Shown piece after piece: positions 1 to 8,731 of a DNA stretch of 64,000 nt; the first letter of the stretch is position 1, and each line of letters opens with the position of its first letter. The stretch spans positions 62,001-126,000 of the forward strand of contig NZ_RCWF01000003.1 of NCBI RefSeq assembly GCF_003667345.1. Reading direction: 5' to 3'. The translations under genes were made by a program, and so were the position numbers. The notes below the pieces were generated by a model. That model saw nothing but the letters and a program-made list of their open reading frames with translations, was not told where the DNA came from and searched no databases. The stretch is from Poseidonibacter antarcticus. Lineage in GTDB: Bacteria > Campylobacterota > Campylobacteria > Campylobacterales > Arcobacteraceae.

Positions 1-1
1 T

Positions 2-790
2 GAAATTGATACAAGTTATTTCAAAGGAAACTTTCCTCCTTCTGCATCTGTTAAAGGATGTTATGCTCCTGATGCAAGTGATGATGAGATTATTGATAAT
101 CCTGATAATTTTGAATGGTTTACGCTAGTGGCTCAAACAGATTTAGGACCTCATGATATTTTTTCTTTAGAATCTAAATATCAACAAAGTGTAACTCACT
201 TGAAAATTGATATTTTCCCTGATGGTGGTATTGCTAGATTTAAAGCTTATGGATTTATTTCTTTTGATCATAAACTTTTTGAAAAAGAAAATATTAATGT
301 AATTTCAAGAAGAACAGGTGCAAGAGCAATATATGCAAATAATGAATTCTTTGGTTCATTAAAAAATATTATTAAAATTACAGAAGCTGTAAATATGGGT
401 GATGGTTGGGAAACTAGAAGACGAAGAGAACCAGGTTATGATTGGGGAATTATTGAATTAGCAAATCCTGCAATTATTGATAATCTTATGATTGATACTA
501 ATTTCTTCAAAGGAAATTATCCAGATTATTTCTCATTAAATGCGGCATATATTCCAAATACAACACATAGTTCAGTTGTAACACAAAGTATATTCTGGGA
601 AGAACTTCTTCCTAAACAAAAGTTGCAAATGGATCAAAAACATTATTTTGATAGTTCAAGTTTTTCACATCAAAAACCAATAACTCACGTAAGAATAAAT
701 ATCTATCCTGATGGTGGAGTTTCAAGATTTAGATTATTTGGGAAATTTATTAAATATAAAGAAGCAGAGAAAATATTATGCGAACAATAA
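2..790 (+). CDS. alc: Allantoicase, 5' end outside window
   Basis: Allantoicase splits allantoate into ureidoglycolate and urea in the cytoplasm. The reading frame is open from base 2, so the gene begins before the window; an internal GTG at 128 is not the real start because coding continues upstream (EIDTSYFKGNFP at the edge). The family's two-repeat architecture is visible: THLKIDIFPDGGIARFKAYG in one half and THVRINIYPDGGVSRFRLFG in the other, each a jelly-roll-like repeat, with IDTxxFKGN in both. Its stop lies 13 bases inside the next gene (ureidoglycolate lyase), so the two are translationally coupled. The urea it releases is the substrate of the urease encoded 13 kb downstream. Family identity is seen directly in the sequence; the pathway role follows from the family. 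Confidence 0.95.
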   Translation, partial: EIDTSYFKGNFPPSASVKGCYAPDASDDEIIDNPDNFEWFTLVAQTDLGPHDIFSLESKYQQSVTHLKIDIFPDGGIARFKAYGFISFDHKLFEKENINVISRRTGARAIYANNEFFGSLKNIIKITEAVNMGDGWETRRRREPGYDWGIIELANPAIIDNLMIDTNFFKGNYPDYFSLNAAYIPNTTHSSVVTQSIFWEELLPKQKLQMDQKHYFDSSSFSHQKPITHVRINIYPDGGVSRFRLFGKFIKYKEAEKILCEQ

Positions 791-1290
791 GTCCTATAAG
801 TTTAGAAGATGAAGAGTTTTCTAAATATGGAAAAATTATTAGTGTTGATAATTCTGATTCAATAGTAATAAATAATGGTTTTGCTTCTAAGCATTACAAC
901 CTTTGTAATATTGATGCAAATGATAATGGTGGAGTAGCTACTTTACATTTATATGAAGGAAAAAAAAGAGAGTTTCCTTTGAAAATAAATATGATGGAAA
1001 AGCATCCTCATTTTTCACAAACTTTTATACCTAGAAGCAAAACACCTTTTATAATTGTTGTTGCTTTGGGTGCGAAAGAACCTGATTTGAATACTTTAAG
1101 TGTGTTTAAATCAAATGGAAATCAAGGTGTCCATTACAATAAAAATGTTTGGCATTTTCCTCTTATAAGTTTAGAAGATAATGAACAGTTTATCGTAGTT
1201 GATAGAAATGATCTAGGAAAAGAAGAAAATAAAATAATTGATTGTATTGAATTAGAACTCAATCAAGATATAGAAATTTTAAAGGATTAA
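778..1290 (+). CDS. allA: Ureidoglycolate lyase
   Basis: This 170-residue protein matches the AllA ureidoglycolate lyase family (cupin-like fold), which converts ureidoglycolate to glyoxylate plus a second urea. Supporting stretches are the N-terminal PISLEDEEFSKYGKII and the core VHYNKNVWHFPL, where the family carries its conserved His and Trp-His pair. Length is normal for the family (about 160-170 residues). The ATG at 778 lies inside the end of the allantoicase gene, an overlap of 13 bases. The product glyoxylate can be used by malate synthase G encoded at 6558. I see nothing unusual in the gene. Confidence 0.92.
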   Translation: MRTISPISLEDEEFSKYGKIISVDNSDSIVINNGFASKHYNLCNIDANDNGGVATLHLYEGKKREFPLKINMMEKHPHFSQTFIPRSKTPFIIVVALGAKEPDLNTLSVFKSNGNQGVHYNKNVWHFPLISLEDNEQFIVVDRNDLGKEENKIIDCIELELNQDIEILKD

Positions 1291-1293
1291 TTT

Positions 1294-2475
1294 ATGGAAG
1301 CTTATATAATGGATTGGCTAAATGCCATGCTTCGTTTTGCACATTTTGTTACAGGGGTTGCATGGATTGGAGCATCATTTTACTTTAACTGGTTAGAAAA
1401 TAATCTAAACAGACAAGGACAACAAAAAGAGGGAATCTCTGGACATTTATGGGCTGTTCATGGTGGAGGATTTTATTATTTAGAAAAATTTAAATCTTAT
1501 CCAAATAAATTACCAAAACATCTTCATTGGTTTAAATGGGAAGCTTACTTCACATTAATAACTGGATTTGCTCTTTTATGTGTTGTTTATTATTACAATG
1601 CAAACTCTTATCTTTTAAAAAGTGGAACAGATATAAGTGCAACAACAGGAATATTATTAAGTTTAGCAGGATTGGTTGTAGGTTGGTTAATTTATGACAA
1701 TGTTACAAAATCAGCACTTGTTAAAAAACAAGCTATTGTTGCACTTATTATGTTAGTAGTTGTTGCAGTATCAGCATTTTTTTATCAACAATTTTTTGCT
1801 CCACGAGCTGTATTCATTCAAATTGGTGCGATGATTGGTGTGATAATGGTATTCAATGTATTCTTTGTAATTATGCCATCACAACGAGAACTTGTAAAAG
1901 CGTGTGTTGAAAAATCTGAACTAGGTGAAGAGATTGGTTTTAGAGGTTATATAAGATCAAGAAATAACAACTATTTTACACTTCCTGTTTTATTTATAAT
2001 GATAAGTAATCACTATCCAATTTTTTATGCGGGAGAAAATGCTCCAATTGTATTGATAGCAATTTTTATAATCACTGTATTAATTAGACATTATTTTAAC
2101 CTTGAAGGTGAAGGTAAAAGAGGAGCTAAAACTGCTTTAGGTGCTGCTGTTGTATTAATTGCAATTGCTTTTTACTTATTAATTCCATCTAAACCAAAAG
2201 TTATAGAAGGTGCTAAACCAATTGCTTATTCACAAATTGCTTTAATTATGGAAAATAGATGTTCAACTTGTCATTCTGCGAATCCAAGTGATGATCAATT
2301 TACTGTTGCTCCTTCTGGTTTTATGCTTGATACTAAGGAACAAATAATAAATGCAAAAGATATTATTTATACAAGAACTATAGCTAGTAATTCAATGCCT
2401 TTTGGAAATAAAACTCATATGACACAAGAAGAAAGAGATGTTTTAGCTTTATGGCTAATCTCTTTAAAAAAGTAA
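1294..2475 (+). CDS. puuD: Membrane urate oxidase with C-terminal cytochrome c (PuuD)
   Basis: The 393-residue protein has the N-terminal integral membrane domain of the PuuD urate oxidase family (about residues 7-300, with repeated hydrophobic helices and AHFVTGVAWIGASFYFNW near the start) and a C-terminal periplasmic cytochrome c domain. The haem motif CSTCH is at residues 323-327 and Met368 in NSMPFGN is a plausible distal ligand. Such enzymes oxidise urate to 5-hydroxyisourate and pass electrons to the respiratory chain rather than making hydrogen peroxide as soluble uricase does. It lies three bases after allA and nine before the 5-hydroxyisourate hydrolase, the next enzyme in the pathway. 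Family assignment is strong; the electron acceptor is inferred. Confidence 0.93.
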   Translation: MEAYIMDWLNAMLRFAHFVTGVAWIGASFYFNWLENNLNRQGQQKEGISGHLWAVHGGGFYYLEKFKSYPNKLPKHLHWFKWEAYFTLITGFALLCVVYYYNANSYLLKSGTDISATTGILLSLAGLVVGWLIYDNVTKSALVKKQAIVALIMLVVVAVSAFFYQQFFAPRAVFIQIGAMIGVIMVFNVFFVIMPSQRELVKACVEKSELGEEIGFRGYIRSRNNNYFTLPVLFIMISNHYPIFYAGENAPIVLIAIFIITVLIRHYFNLEGEGKRGAKTALGAAVVLIAIAFYLLIPSKPKVIEGAKPIAYSQIALIMENRCSTCHSANPSDDQFTVAPSGFMLDTKEQIINAKDIIYTRTIASNSMPFGNKTHMTQEERDVLALWLISLKK

Positions 2476-2484
2476 GGATTTAAA

Positions 2485-2829
2485 ATGGGAAAATTAAGTA
2501 CACATATTTTAGATACAACAATTGGAAAACCAGCTAGTAGTGTTGATATTAAATTATATAAAAAAATTGATGATAAGTTTGAGTTAATAAAAACAGCAAA
2601 AACAAATAGTGATGGTAGATGTGATAAAGCATTATTAGAAAATAGTGAACTTCAAGAAGGTACTTATGAATTAGAGTTTGATGTATATTCATATTTTAAA
2701 TCTAAATATATAAAAAGTACTTTTTTACAAGATGTAGTAATTAGATTTCACGTTGATGATAAAAATGAAAATTATCATGTTCCATTATTAATAACTCCTT
2801 ATAGTTATTCTACATATAGAGGGAGTTGA
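2485..2829 (+). CDS. uraH: 5-hydroxyisourate hydrolase (transthyretin-like)
   Basis: A 114-residue transthyretin-like protein that hydrolyses 5-hydroxyisourate to OHCU. The family signature is present at both ends: an N-terminal STHILDTTIGKPA with the catalytic His, and a C-terminal YHVPLLITPYSYSTYRGS ending in the diagnostic YRGS tetrapeptide. There is no signal peptide, so it acts in the cytoplasm. It directly follows puuD, its substrate source. The OHCU decarboxylase that should act next is not in this window, nor is it fused here. Start ATG follows a good AAGGAT ribosome site. Confidence 0.96.
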   Translation: MGKLSTHILDTTIGKPASSVDIKLYKKIDDKFELIKTAKTNSDGRCDKALLENSELQEGTYELEFDVYSYFKSKYIKSTFLQDVVIRFHVDDKNENYHVPLLITPYSYSTYRGS

Positions 2830-2831
2830 TT

Positions 2832-2864
2832 ATGTTTAGAAAAAGAGTAAAGGGACCTCCTTAG
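2832..2864 (+). other. Possible 10-codon leader peptide
   Basis: A tiny frame encoding MFRKRVKGPP and a stop lies just after uraH. A GGGAG sequence in the last codons of uraH is correctly placed as its ribosome site. It ends in Pro-Pro-stop, a slow context for ribosomes, and its last codons contain ACCTCCTT, the anti-Shine-Dalgarno sequence of 16S rRNA. Its stop abuts the ATG of a second mini-frame. Whether it is translated is unknown. Confidence 0.25.
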
Positions 2865-2903
2865 ATGACTTTATTTAGAAAAATGGGAAAAGAAAAAAGA
2901 TAA
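2865..2903 (+). other. Possible 12-codon second mini-frame
   Basis: Encodes MTLFRKMGKEKR, beginning immediately after the stop of the preceding mini-frame. The two peptides share an FRK motif. It ends 39 bases before the porin start. Very short frames like this arise by chance in AT-rich DNA, so confidence is low. Confidence 0.15.
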
Positions 2904-2942
2904 CAAGAAATTAAAAATTAAAAACACAACAAGGGAAAAATT

Positions 2943-3677
2943 ATGAAAAAAATATTAAGTACAGTTTTAGCAGCGAATATATCATTATTCGCGTTTAGTA
3001 CATCAAATATATCAGTTTTAAATGGAGAGTTTGACGGAGATAGTGCTATTTATGATACTAATGATGGTGGAAAGAAGACAACAATTACTTTTGAACATTT
3101 AACAAAAGATACTTGGGGAGATATTTTCTTTTTCGTAGATTATACTGTTGCGGATGATACAAAATTATATTCTAGTGATAAAACTGGTTTGTATGGTGAG
3201 TTTATGCCAAGATTTAGTCTTAGTAATTTAACAAATACTAAATTATCTAATTCTGTTGTGAAAGATGTTTTTATAGCAACACAATTAAATGCAGGAAGTG
3301 GTTCAGATTTTAGAGCAGAGTTAGTAGGTTTAGGTACAGATTTAAATGTTCCTGGATTTGATTTCTTTCAGATGAATGCATATTATAAACACGTTGATTT
3401 AACAATTTCATCAGTAGATTATTCAAGAGATACTTATCAAATTTCGCCTGTATATGGTACACATTTTGGAAGTAGTGGAATATCTTTCCAAGGTTGGATG
3501 GATTTAAGTGGTTATTCATATTCTACACAAAATCAATTACTTTATGACGTAATGGGCAATGGAAAAATTAAAGTAGGAATAGAGCACCTTTATTACTATG
3601 AAACAAAAAGTGACAATGGTACAAACAATCATCCAGAAACAAGTTCTGTTCAATTAATGGCTAAGTTTAGTTGGTAG
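2943..3677 (+). CDS. Tsx-like outer-membrane nucleoside channel
   Basis: The 244-residue protein starts with a signal peptide (MKKILSTVLAANISLFAFS) and continues with alternating hydrophobic beta-strand patterns, ending in Trp (FSW), as outer-membrane barrels do. WGDIFFFVDYT and the GLYGEFMPRFSL stretch match the nucleoside-specific channel-forming Tsx family. Placed between uraH and the NCS2 permease gene, it is likely to admit nucleosides, purines or urate through the outer membrane. Family identity is moderately strong; the substrate is inferred from neighbours. The gene has its own AAGGG ribosome site and a 113-base leader holding two mini-frames. Confidence 0.82.
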   Translation: MKKILSTVLAANISLFAFSTSNISVLNGEFDGDSAIYDTNDGGKKTTITFEHLTKDTWGDIFFFVDYTVADDTKLYSSDKTGLYGEFMPRFSLSNLTNTKLSNSVVKDVFIATQLNAGSGSDFRAELVGLGTDLNVPGFDFFQMNAYYKHVDLTISSVDYSRDTYQISPVYGTHFGSSGISFQGWMDLSGYSYSTQNQLLYDVMGNGKIKVGIEHLYYYETKSDNGTNNHPETSSVQLMAKFSW

Positions 3678-3728
3678 TAGTTTAAATTAGAGTAATAAAA
3701 AAAGTACAAAAGTACAAAAGGAAAAGTT

Positions 3729-5168
3729 ATGAGTAAAGAATCAGAATTAATCTACAAACTAGATGATAAGCCAGGTGCAAAAGAATCATTTTTCGCCGCA
3801 TTACAACATCTTTTAGCAAGTTTTATAGGTATTATAACCCCAACATTAATTATTGGTGGAGTATTAGGTTTAGGAAGTGAAATTCCTTACTTAATATCTA
3901 TGGCACTAATGGTTTCAGGAGTTGGAACAATTATTCAAGCAAAAAAACCACTTGGAATTGGTACAGGGATGATATGTGTTCAAGGTACAAGTTTTGCATT
4001 TTTAAGTTCTATTTTAGCAGCTGGATTTATTGCCAAAGCTAATGGTGGAGGTCCTGATGAAATCTTAGCGATGATTTTTGGGGTATGTGTACTTGGAGCT
4101 TTTATTGAAATTGGTTTAAGTCAAGTATTAGGAAAATTAAAAAGAATTATTACACCAATTGTAACAGGAACAGTTATTACTATTATTGGTATTAGTTTAA
4201 TTAAAATTGGATTTACTGATATGGCAGGTGGTACATGGTTAATGAATAATAAACCTGAATTCTTTGCTAGTTTCGAGAATTTATTTTTAGGTGTGATTGT
4301 AATGATTACTATTATTATTGCTAATAAGTCTTCAAACCAATGGATTAGATTATCTTCTATTATTATTGGTATGGCAGTTGGTTTTATTATTGCTATGTTT
4401 ATGGGAAAAGTAGATTTTTCCACTTTTAATAAAGTAGAATCAATTATTAGTATGCCTATTCCTTTTAAATATGGTTTCAATTTTGATATCGCTGCATTTA
4501 TACCTGTTGCAATTATTTATTTAATTACAGCAATAGAATCATCAGGAGATATTACTGCAAATTGTATGATTTCAAATCAGCCAATTAAGGGAAAATCTTA
4601 TTTTGAAAGAATAAAAGGTGGTGTTTTAGCTGATGGTTGTAATTCTTTAATCGCAGGAGTTTTTAATACTTTTCCAAATACAACATTTTCTCAAAATAAT
4701 GGTGTAATTCAATTAACTGGAATTGCAAGTAGATATATTGGAGTATGGATTGGAGCTTTATTAATTATTCTTGGATTATTCCCTCATATTGGAGCTATAT
4801 TTAGAGCTTTACCAACTCCTGTATTAGGTGGTGCAACTATTATTATGTTTGCAACAGTTGCAGTTGCTGGTATTAAAATAATATCTCAAGTAAATCTTAA
4901 TAGAAGAAATATGCTTATTTTAGCAATCTCTTTTGGTGTTGGTTTAGGTGTTTTATTAGTGCCTCAAATTCTTACAACATTCTCTAATAATATTGGTGGA
5001 GATCTTGGAAAAATTATAAATAGTGTATTAGGTTCTCCTGTTACAGCTGGTGGATTAACTGCAATTCTTGCAACTTTATTTATTGCACAACCTGAAGATA
5101 TTACAGAAGTGCCAAGTAGAACACCAATTGAACATGATGTTGTAACACCTGCAAGTTCATCAATATAA
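3729..5168 (+). CDS. NCS2-family xanthine/urate permease
   Basis: The 479-residue polytopic protein belongs to the nucleobase-cation symporter-2 (uracil-xanthine permease) family. It has about 14 hydrophobic segments, the early LQHLLASFIGIITPTLIIGG element, and the family's signature FSQNNGVIQLTGIASRYIG near residue 320. Members import xanthine, uric acid or uracil with protons. Given that every enzyme around it acts on xanthine or urate, the xanthine/urate branch (UacT/PucJK type) is more likely than uracil. It sits 50 bases after the porin gene and 15 before the deaminase, so the three probably share a transcript. Confidence 0.92.
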   Translation: MSKESELIYKLDDKPGAKESFFAALQHLLASFIGIITPTLIIGGVLGLGSEIPYLISMALMVSGVGTIIQAKKPLGIGTGMICVQGTSFAFLSSILAAGFIAKANGGGPDEILAMIFGVCVLGAFIEIGLSQVLGKLKRIITPIVTGTVITIIGISLIKIGFTDMAGGTWLMNNKPEFFASFENLFLGVIVMITIIIANKSSNQWIRLSSIIIGMAVGFIIAMFMGKVDFSTFNKVESIISMPIPFKYGFNFDIAAFIPVAIIYLITAIESSGDITANCMISNQPIKGKSYFERIKGGVLADGCNSLIAGVFNTFPNTTFSQNNGVIQLTGIASRYIGVWIGALLIILGLFPHIGAIFRALPTPVLGGATIIMFATVAVAGIKIISQVNLNRRNMLILAISFGVGLGVLLVPQILTTFSNNIGGDLGKIINSVLGSPVTAGGLTAILATLFIAQPEDITEVPSRTPIEHDVVTPASSSI

Positions 5169-5183
5169 TAAATAGGAAGTAAA

Positions 5184-6539
5184 ATGAGTAAGAAAATTTG
5201 GATAAAAAACCCTTTAACAATTTTAGCAAAGAATTCTGATGGTGGAATTGTTATTAATGGTACAAAAATAGTTGAGTTAGTTCCTAAAGGAGCTACTCCA
5301 ACACTTTTAGTTGATGAAGTTTATGATGCAAAAGATTCTGTAGTGTTGCCTGGTCTTATAAATACACATCATCATTTTTATCAAACTCTAACTCGTGCTT
5401 ATCCTACTGCATTAAACAAGGAATTATTTCCTTGGTTAACATCACTTTATACAGTTTGGGAACACCTAGACTCAGAAATGATATATCAATCAACAAAACT
5501 AGCACTTAGTGAGTTACTTCTTTCAGGATGTACAACTGCAAGTGATCATCATTATGTTTTTTCTGATTCTACAAAAGATGCAATTGATATTCAAATGAAT
5601 GTTGCAAAAGAACTTGGGATGAGAGTTGTTTTAACAAGAGGTTCAATGAGCCTTGGAAAAAAAGATGGAGGATTACCTCCTCAAAGTGTTGTTCAAGATG
5701 AGCAAATAATCTTAGAAGACTCAATTAGATTAATAAAAAAATATCATCAAAAAGAAGAAGGAGCAATGACTCAATTAGCCTTAGCACCTTGTTCACCTTT
5801 TTCAGTTTCCACTGATCTTATGATTGAAAGTGCAAAATTAGCAAAAGAGTATGACGTTTGTTTACATACACATTTGGCGGAAACTATAGATGAAGAAGAA
5901 TTTTGTCTTAAAAAATTTGGAATGAGAACAGTTGATTATTTGGAGCATACAAATTGGTTACATAATAAAACTTGGCTAGCTCATGGAATTCATTTTAATG
6001 ATGAAGAAATACAAAGATTAGGAGCTGCAAATGTAGGAATTTGTCATTGTCCAACATCAAATATGATGTTAGCTTCTGGAATTTGTAAAACATTAGAGCT
6101 TGAAAAAGCAGGTGTAGTTATTGGTATTGGAGTTGACGGTTCAGCTTCAAATGATGGTTCAAATATGATTCAAGAAGTAAGAATGGCAATGTATTTACAA
6201 AGATTAAAATATGGTTCATCAAAAATCACTCATCAAAAAGCATATGAATGGGCTACAAAAGGTTCAGCACAAGTTTTAAGAAGAGAAGATATTGGAGAAA
6301 TAGCTGTTGGTAAAGAAGCAGATATTGCAATGTTTAAACTAGATGAATTAAGATTTTCAGGTTCTCATGATCCCTTAGCTGCTCTTTTACTTTGTGGAGC
6401 TCAAAAAGCGCACAGAGTAATGATAGCAGGAAATTGGAAAGTAAAAGATGGTGAAATTCTTGATTTAGATATTAAAAAATTACAGTTTGAACATACAAAA
6501 CAAGCACAAAATTTATATATAAAAGCAAATTCAATTTAA
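5184..6539 (+). CDS. 8-oxoguanine deaminase (amidohydrolase)
   Basis: The 451-residue metal-dependent amidohydrolase has the metal site NTHHHFYQTLTRAYP near residue 60, HTHLAET in the middle, a WLAHGIHF His, and IGVDGSASNDGSNM with the catalytic Asp near residue 310. The HHHFYQTLTRA string and overall layout match the 8-oxoguanine deaminase subgroup of the chlorohydrolase/TrzA family, which yields urate directly from 8-oxoguanine (and may accept related purines such as guanine or isocytosine). This gives the pathway an entry that bypasses xanthine dehydrogenase. Guanine deaminase is the main alternative call. Confidence 0.87.
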   Translation: MSKKIWIKNPLTILAKNSDGGIVINGTKIVELVPKGATPTLLVDEVYDAKDSVVLPGLINTHHHFYQTLTRAYPTALNKELFPWLTSLYTVWEHLDSEMIYQSTKLALSELLLSGCTTASDHHYVFSDSTKDAIDIQMNVAKELGMRVVLTRGSMSLGKKDGGLPPQSVVQDEQIILEDSIRLIKKYHQKEEGAMTQLALAPCSPFSVSTDLMIESAKLAKEYDVCLHTHLAETIDEEEFCLKKFGMRTVDYLEHTNWLHNKTWLAHGIHFNDEEIQRLGAANVGICHCPTSNMMLASGICKTLELEKAGVVIGIGVDGSASNDGSNMIQEVRMAMYLQRLKYGSSKITHQKAYEWATKGSAQVLRREDIGEIAVGKEADIAMFKLDELRFSGSHDPLAALLLCGAQKAHRVMIAGNWKVKDGEILDLDIKKLQFEHTKQAQNLYIKANSI

Positions 6540-6557
6540 TTAACTGAAGGAAAATAT

Positions 6558-8729
6558 ATGGAAAATTATATAAAACAAGGAAGTTTAGAAGTAGATAAAG
6601 AATTATTAGGATTAATAAATGATGAAATTATTCCTAGTACTAATATTACAAGTGATACTTTTTGGAAAAACTTTGAACAGATTATAGAAGATTTAACTCC
6701 AATAAATAAAGCTCTTTTAGAAAAAAGAGATGAGTTTCAAACAAAGATTGATGCTTGGCATAAAAATAATAAGTTTGATAAAAATGATTTAACTAATTAT
6801 AAAAACTTTTTAAAAGAGATTGGATACTTAGTAGAAGAAAAAGAAGATTTTGAAATTACTACAAAAAATGTAGATGAAGAAATAACTCTTCAAGCTGGAC
6901 CACAACTTGTTGTTCCTGTTAAAAATGCGAGATTTGCACTAAATGCTGCAAATTCAAGATGGGGAAGTTTATACGATGCCCTTTATGGTTCTGATGTTAT
7001 TTCAAAAGATGGTGATTTAGCAATTACAAAAGAATATAATAAATTAAGAGGTGCAAAAGTTGTTGAGTTTGCTAAAAAATATTTAGACCTTGTTGCTCCT
7101 TTAAAAGATGGTACACATTTAATAGCCACTTCATATAAATTTATAGATGGAAAACTTGAAATTGAATTAAATGATGGTTTATCAACAAGCTTAAAAGATA
7201 ATGATAAATGTATTGCTTTTAAAGGTAATGCTTTAAATCCTGAATCAATTATATTTAAAAATAATAACCTTCATATAGAGGTATTATTTGATAAAGATAA
7301 TTTTATTGGAAAACTTGATAGTGCTGGAATAAAAGATCTTGTAGTTGAAGCTGCAATTACTACTATTATGGATTGTGAAGATTCAGTTGCTGCTGTTGAT
7401 GCACAAGATAAAGTAGAAGTTTATAAAAATTGGTTTGGACTTATGCAAGGTAATCTAAGCGAATCATTTGAGAAAAATGGAAAAACTTTAACAAGAGAAT
7501 TAAACAAAGACAAAATCTATAAAACACTTGATGGAAAAGAATTAATTCTTCATGGAAGAAGTCTTCTTTTTATAAGAAATGTTGGACATCTTATGACTAA
7601 TCCAGCGATTTTAGATAAAGATGGAAATGAAGTTTATGAGGGAATTATGGATGCTATGATTACAGTTTTAGCTGCAATTCCTGATGTGAAAAAATCAAAT
7701 GAAAAATCAAATTCTAGAACAAGTAGCATATATATAGTAAAACCAAAGATGCATGGACCAGAGGAAGTTGCTTTTGCAGTTGAACTATTTAAAAGAGTAG
7801 AACTTGCTTTAGATTTACCAGAAAATACAATCAAAATTGGAATTATGGATGAAGAAAGACGAACAACTGTAAATTTAAAAGAGTGTATAAGAGCAGCTAA
7901 GCAAAGAGTAGTCTTTATTAATACAGGATTTTTAGATAGAACAGGTGATGAAATTCATACTTCAATGTTAGTGGGTGCTTTTGTTCCAAAATCTGATATG
8001 AAAAAACAAGCTTGGATAAAAGCTTATGAAGATAATAATGTTGATATTGGATTAGAGTGTGGATTACAAGGAATTGCTCAAATTGGAAAAGGAATGTGGG
8101 CAATGCCTGATGAAATGGCAGCTATGTTAGAGCAAAAAATTGCACATCCAAAATCAGGAGCAAATACAGCTTGGGTACCTTCACCAATTGGTGCAGTAAT
8201 ACATAGTATTCATTATCACCAAATTAATGTATTTGAACAACAAAATGAATTGAAAAAAAGAAAAAGAGCTAGTTTAGATGATATCTTAACTATTCCTCTT
8301 TTAGAAGAAGATACAGTTTTAACAAAAGAAGAGATTAAATTTGAACTAGATAACAATGCCCAAAGTATTTTAGGTTATGTTGTAAGGTGGATTGATGCTG
8401 GAATTGGGTGTTCAAAGGTTCCTGATATTCATAATGTTGGTTTAATGGAAGATAGAGCAACTTTAAGAATTTCATCACAATTTTTAGCAAATTGGATTGA
8501 GCATAAAATTTGCACAAAAGAAGAAGTTTTAGCTTCATTAAAAGCTATGGCAATTGTTGTTGATAAACAAAATGAAAATGATTCAAGTTATATAAATATT
8601 GCACCTTCTTATGATGGAATTGCTTTTAAAGCTGCGTGTGATTTAGTTTTTAAAGGAAAAGAACAACCTTCAGGTTATACAGAACCAATACTTCATGAAT
8701 ATAGAAGAAAATATAAGAATAGGAAATAA
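6558..8729 (+). CDS. glcB: Malate synthase G
   Basis: The 723-residue protein has the length and motifs of monomeric malate synthase [51 protein letters not shown] and [13 protein letters not shown], which carry the magnesium-binding acids and catalytic Arg. It condenses glyoxylate with acetyl-CoA to malate. No isocitrate lyase is nearby. Its position between 8-oxoguanine deaminase and xanthine dehydrogenase genes suggests that its job here is to assimilate the glyoxylate released by ureidoglycolate lyase rather than to run the glyoxylate shunt. Gaps of 18 and 2 bases to its neighbours indicate one operon. Confidence 0.97.
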   Translation: MENYIKQGSLEVDKELLGLINDEIIPSTNITSDTFWKNFEQIIEDLTPINKALLEKRDEFQTKIDAWHKNNKFDKNDLTNYKNFLKEIGYLVEEKEDFEITTKNVDEEITLQAGPQLVVPVKNARFALNAANSRWGSLYDALYGSDVISKDGDLAITKEYNKLRGAKVVEFAKKYLDLVAPLKDGTHLIATSYKFIDGKLEIELNDGLSTSLKDNDKCIAFKGNALNPESIIFKNNNLHIEVLFDKDNFIGKLDSAGIKDLVVEAAITTIMDCEDSVAAVDAQDKVEVYKNWFGLMQGNLSESFEKNGKTLTRELNKDKIYKTLDGKELILHGRSLLFIRNVGHLMTNPAILDKDGNEVYEGIMDAMITVLAAIPDVKKSNEKSNSRTSSIYIVKPKMHGPEEVAFAVELFKRVELALDLPENTIKIGIMDEERRTTVNLKECIRAAKQRVVFINTGFLDRTGDEIHTSMLVGAFVPKSDMKKQAWIKAYEDNNVDIGLECGLQGIAQIGKGMWAMPDEMAAMLEQKIAHPKSGANTAWVPSPIGAVIHSIHYHQINVFEQQNELKKRKRASLDDILTIPLLEEDTVLTKEEIKFELDNNAQSILGYVVRWIDAGIGCSKVPDIHNVGLMEDRATLRISSQFLANWIEHKICTKEEVLASLKAMAIVVDKQNENDSSYINIAPSYDGIAFKAACDLVFKGKEQPSGYTEPILHEYRRKYKNRK

Positions 8730-8731
8730 AA

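Noticed and set aside
128-790. GTG at 128 as the start of allantoicase
   Set aside because: Coding with allantoicase motifs continues upstream to base 2, so the gene is cut by the window, not short.
3699-3721. Tandem AAAGTAC repeats before the permease gene
   Set aside because: Only two copies in a 50-base A-rich gap next to the ribosome site; easily chance.
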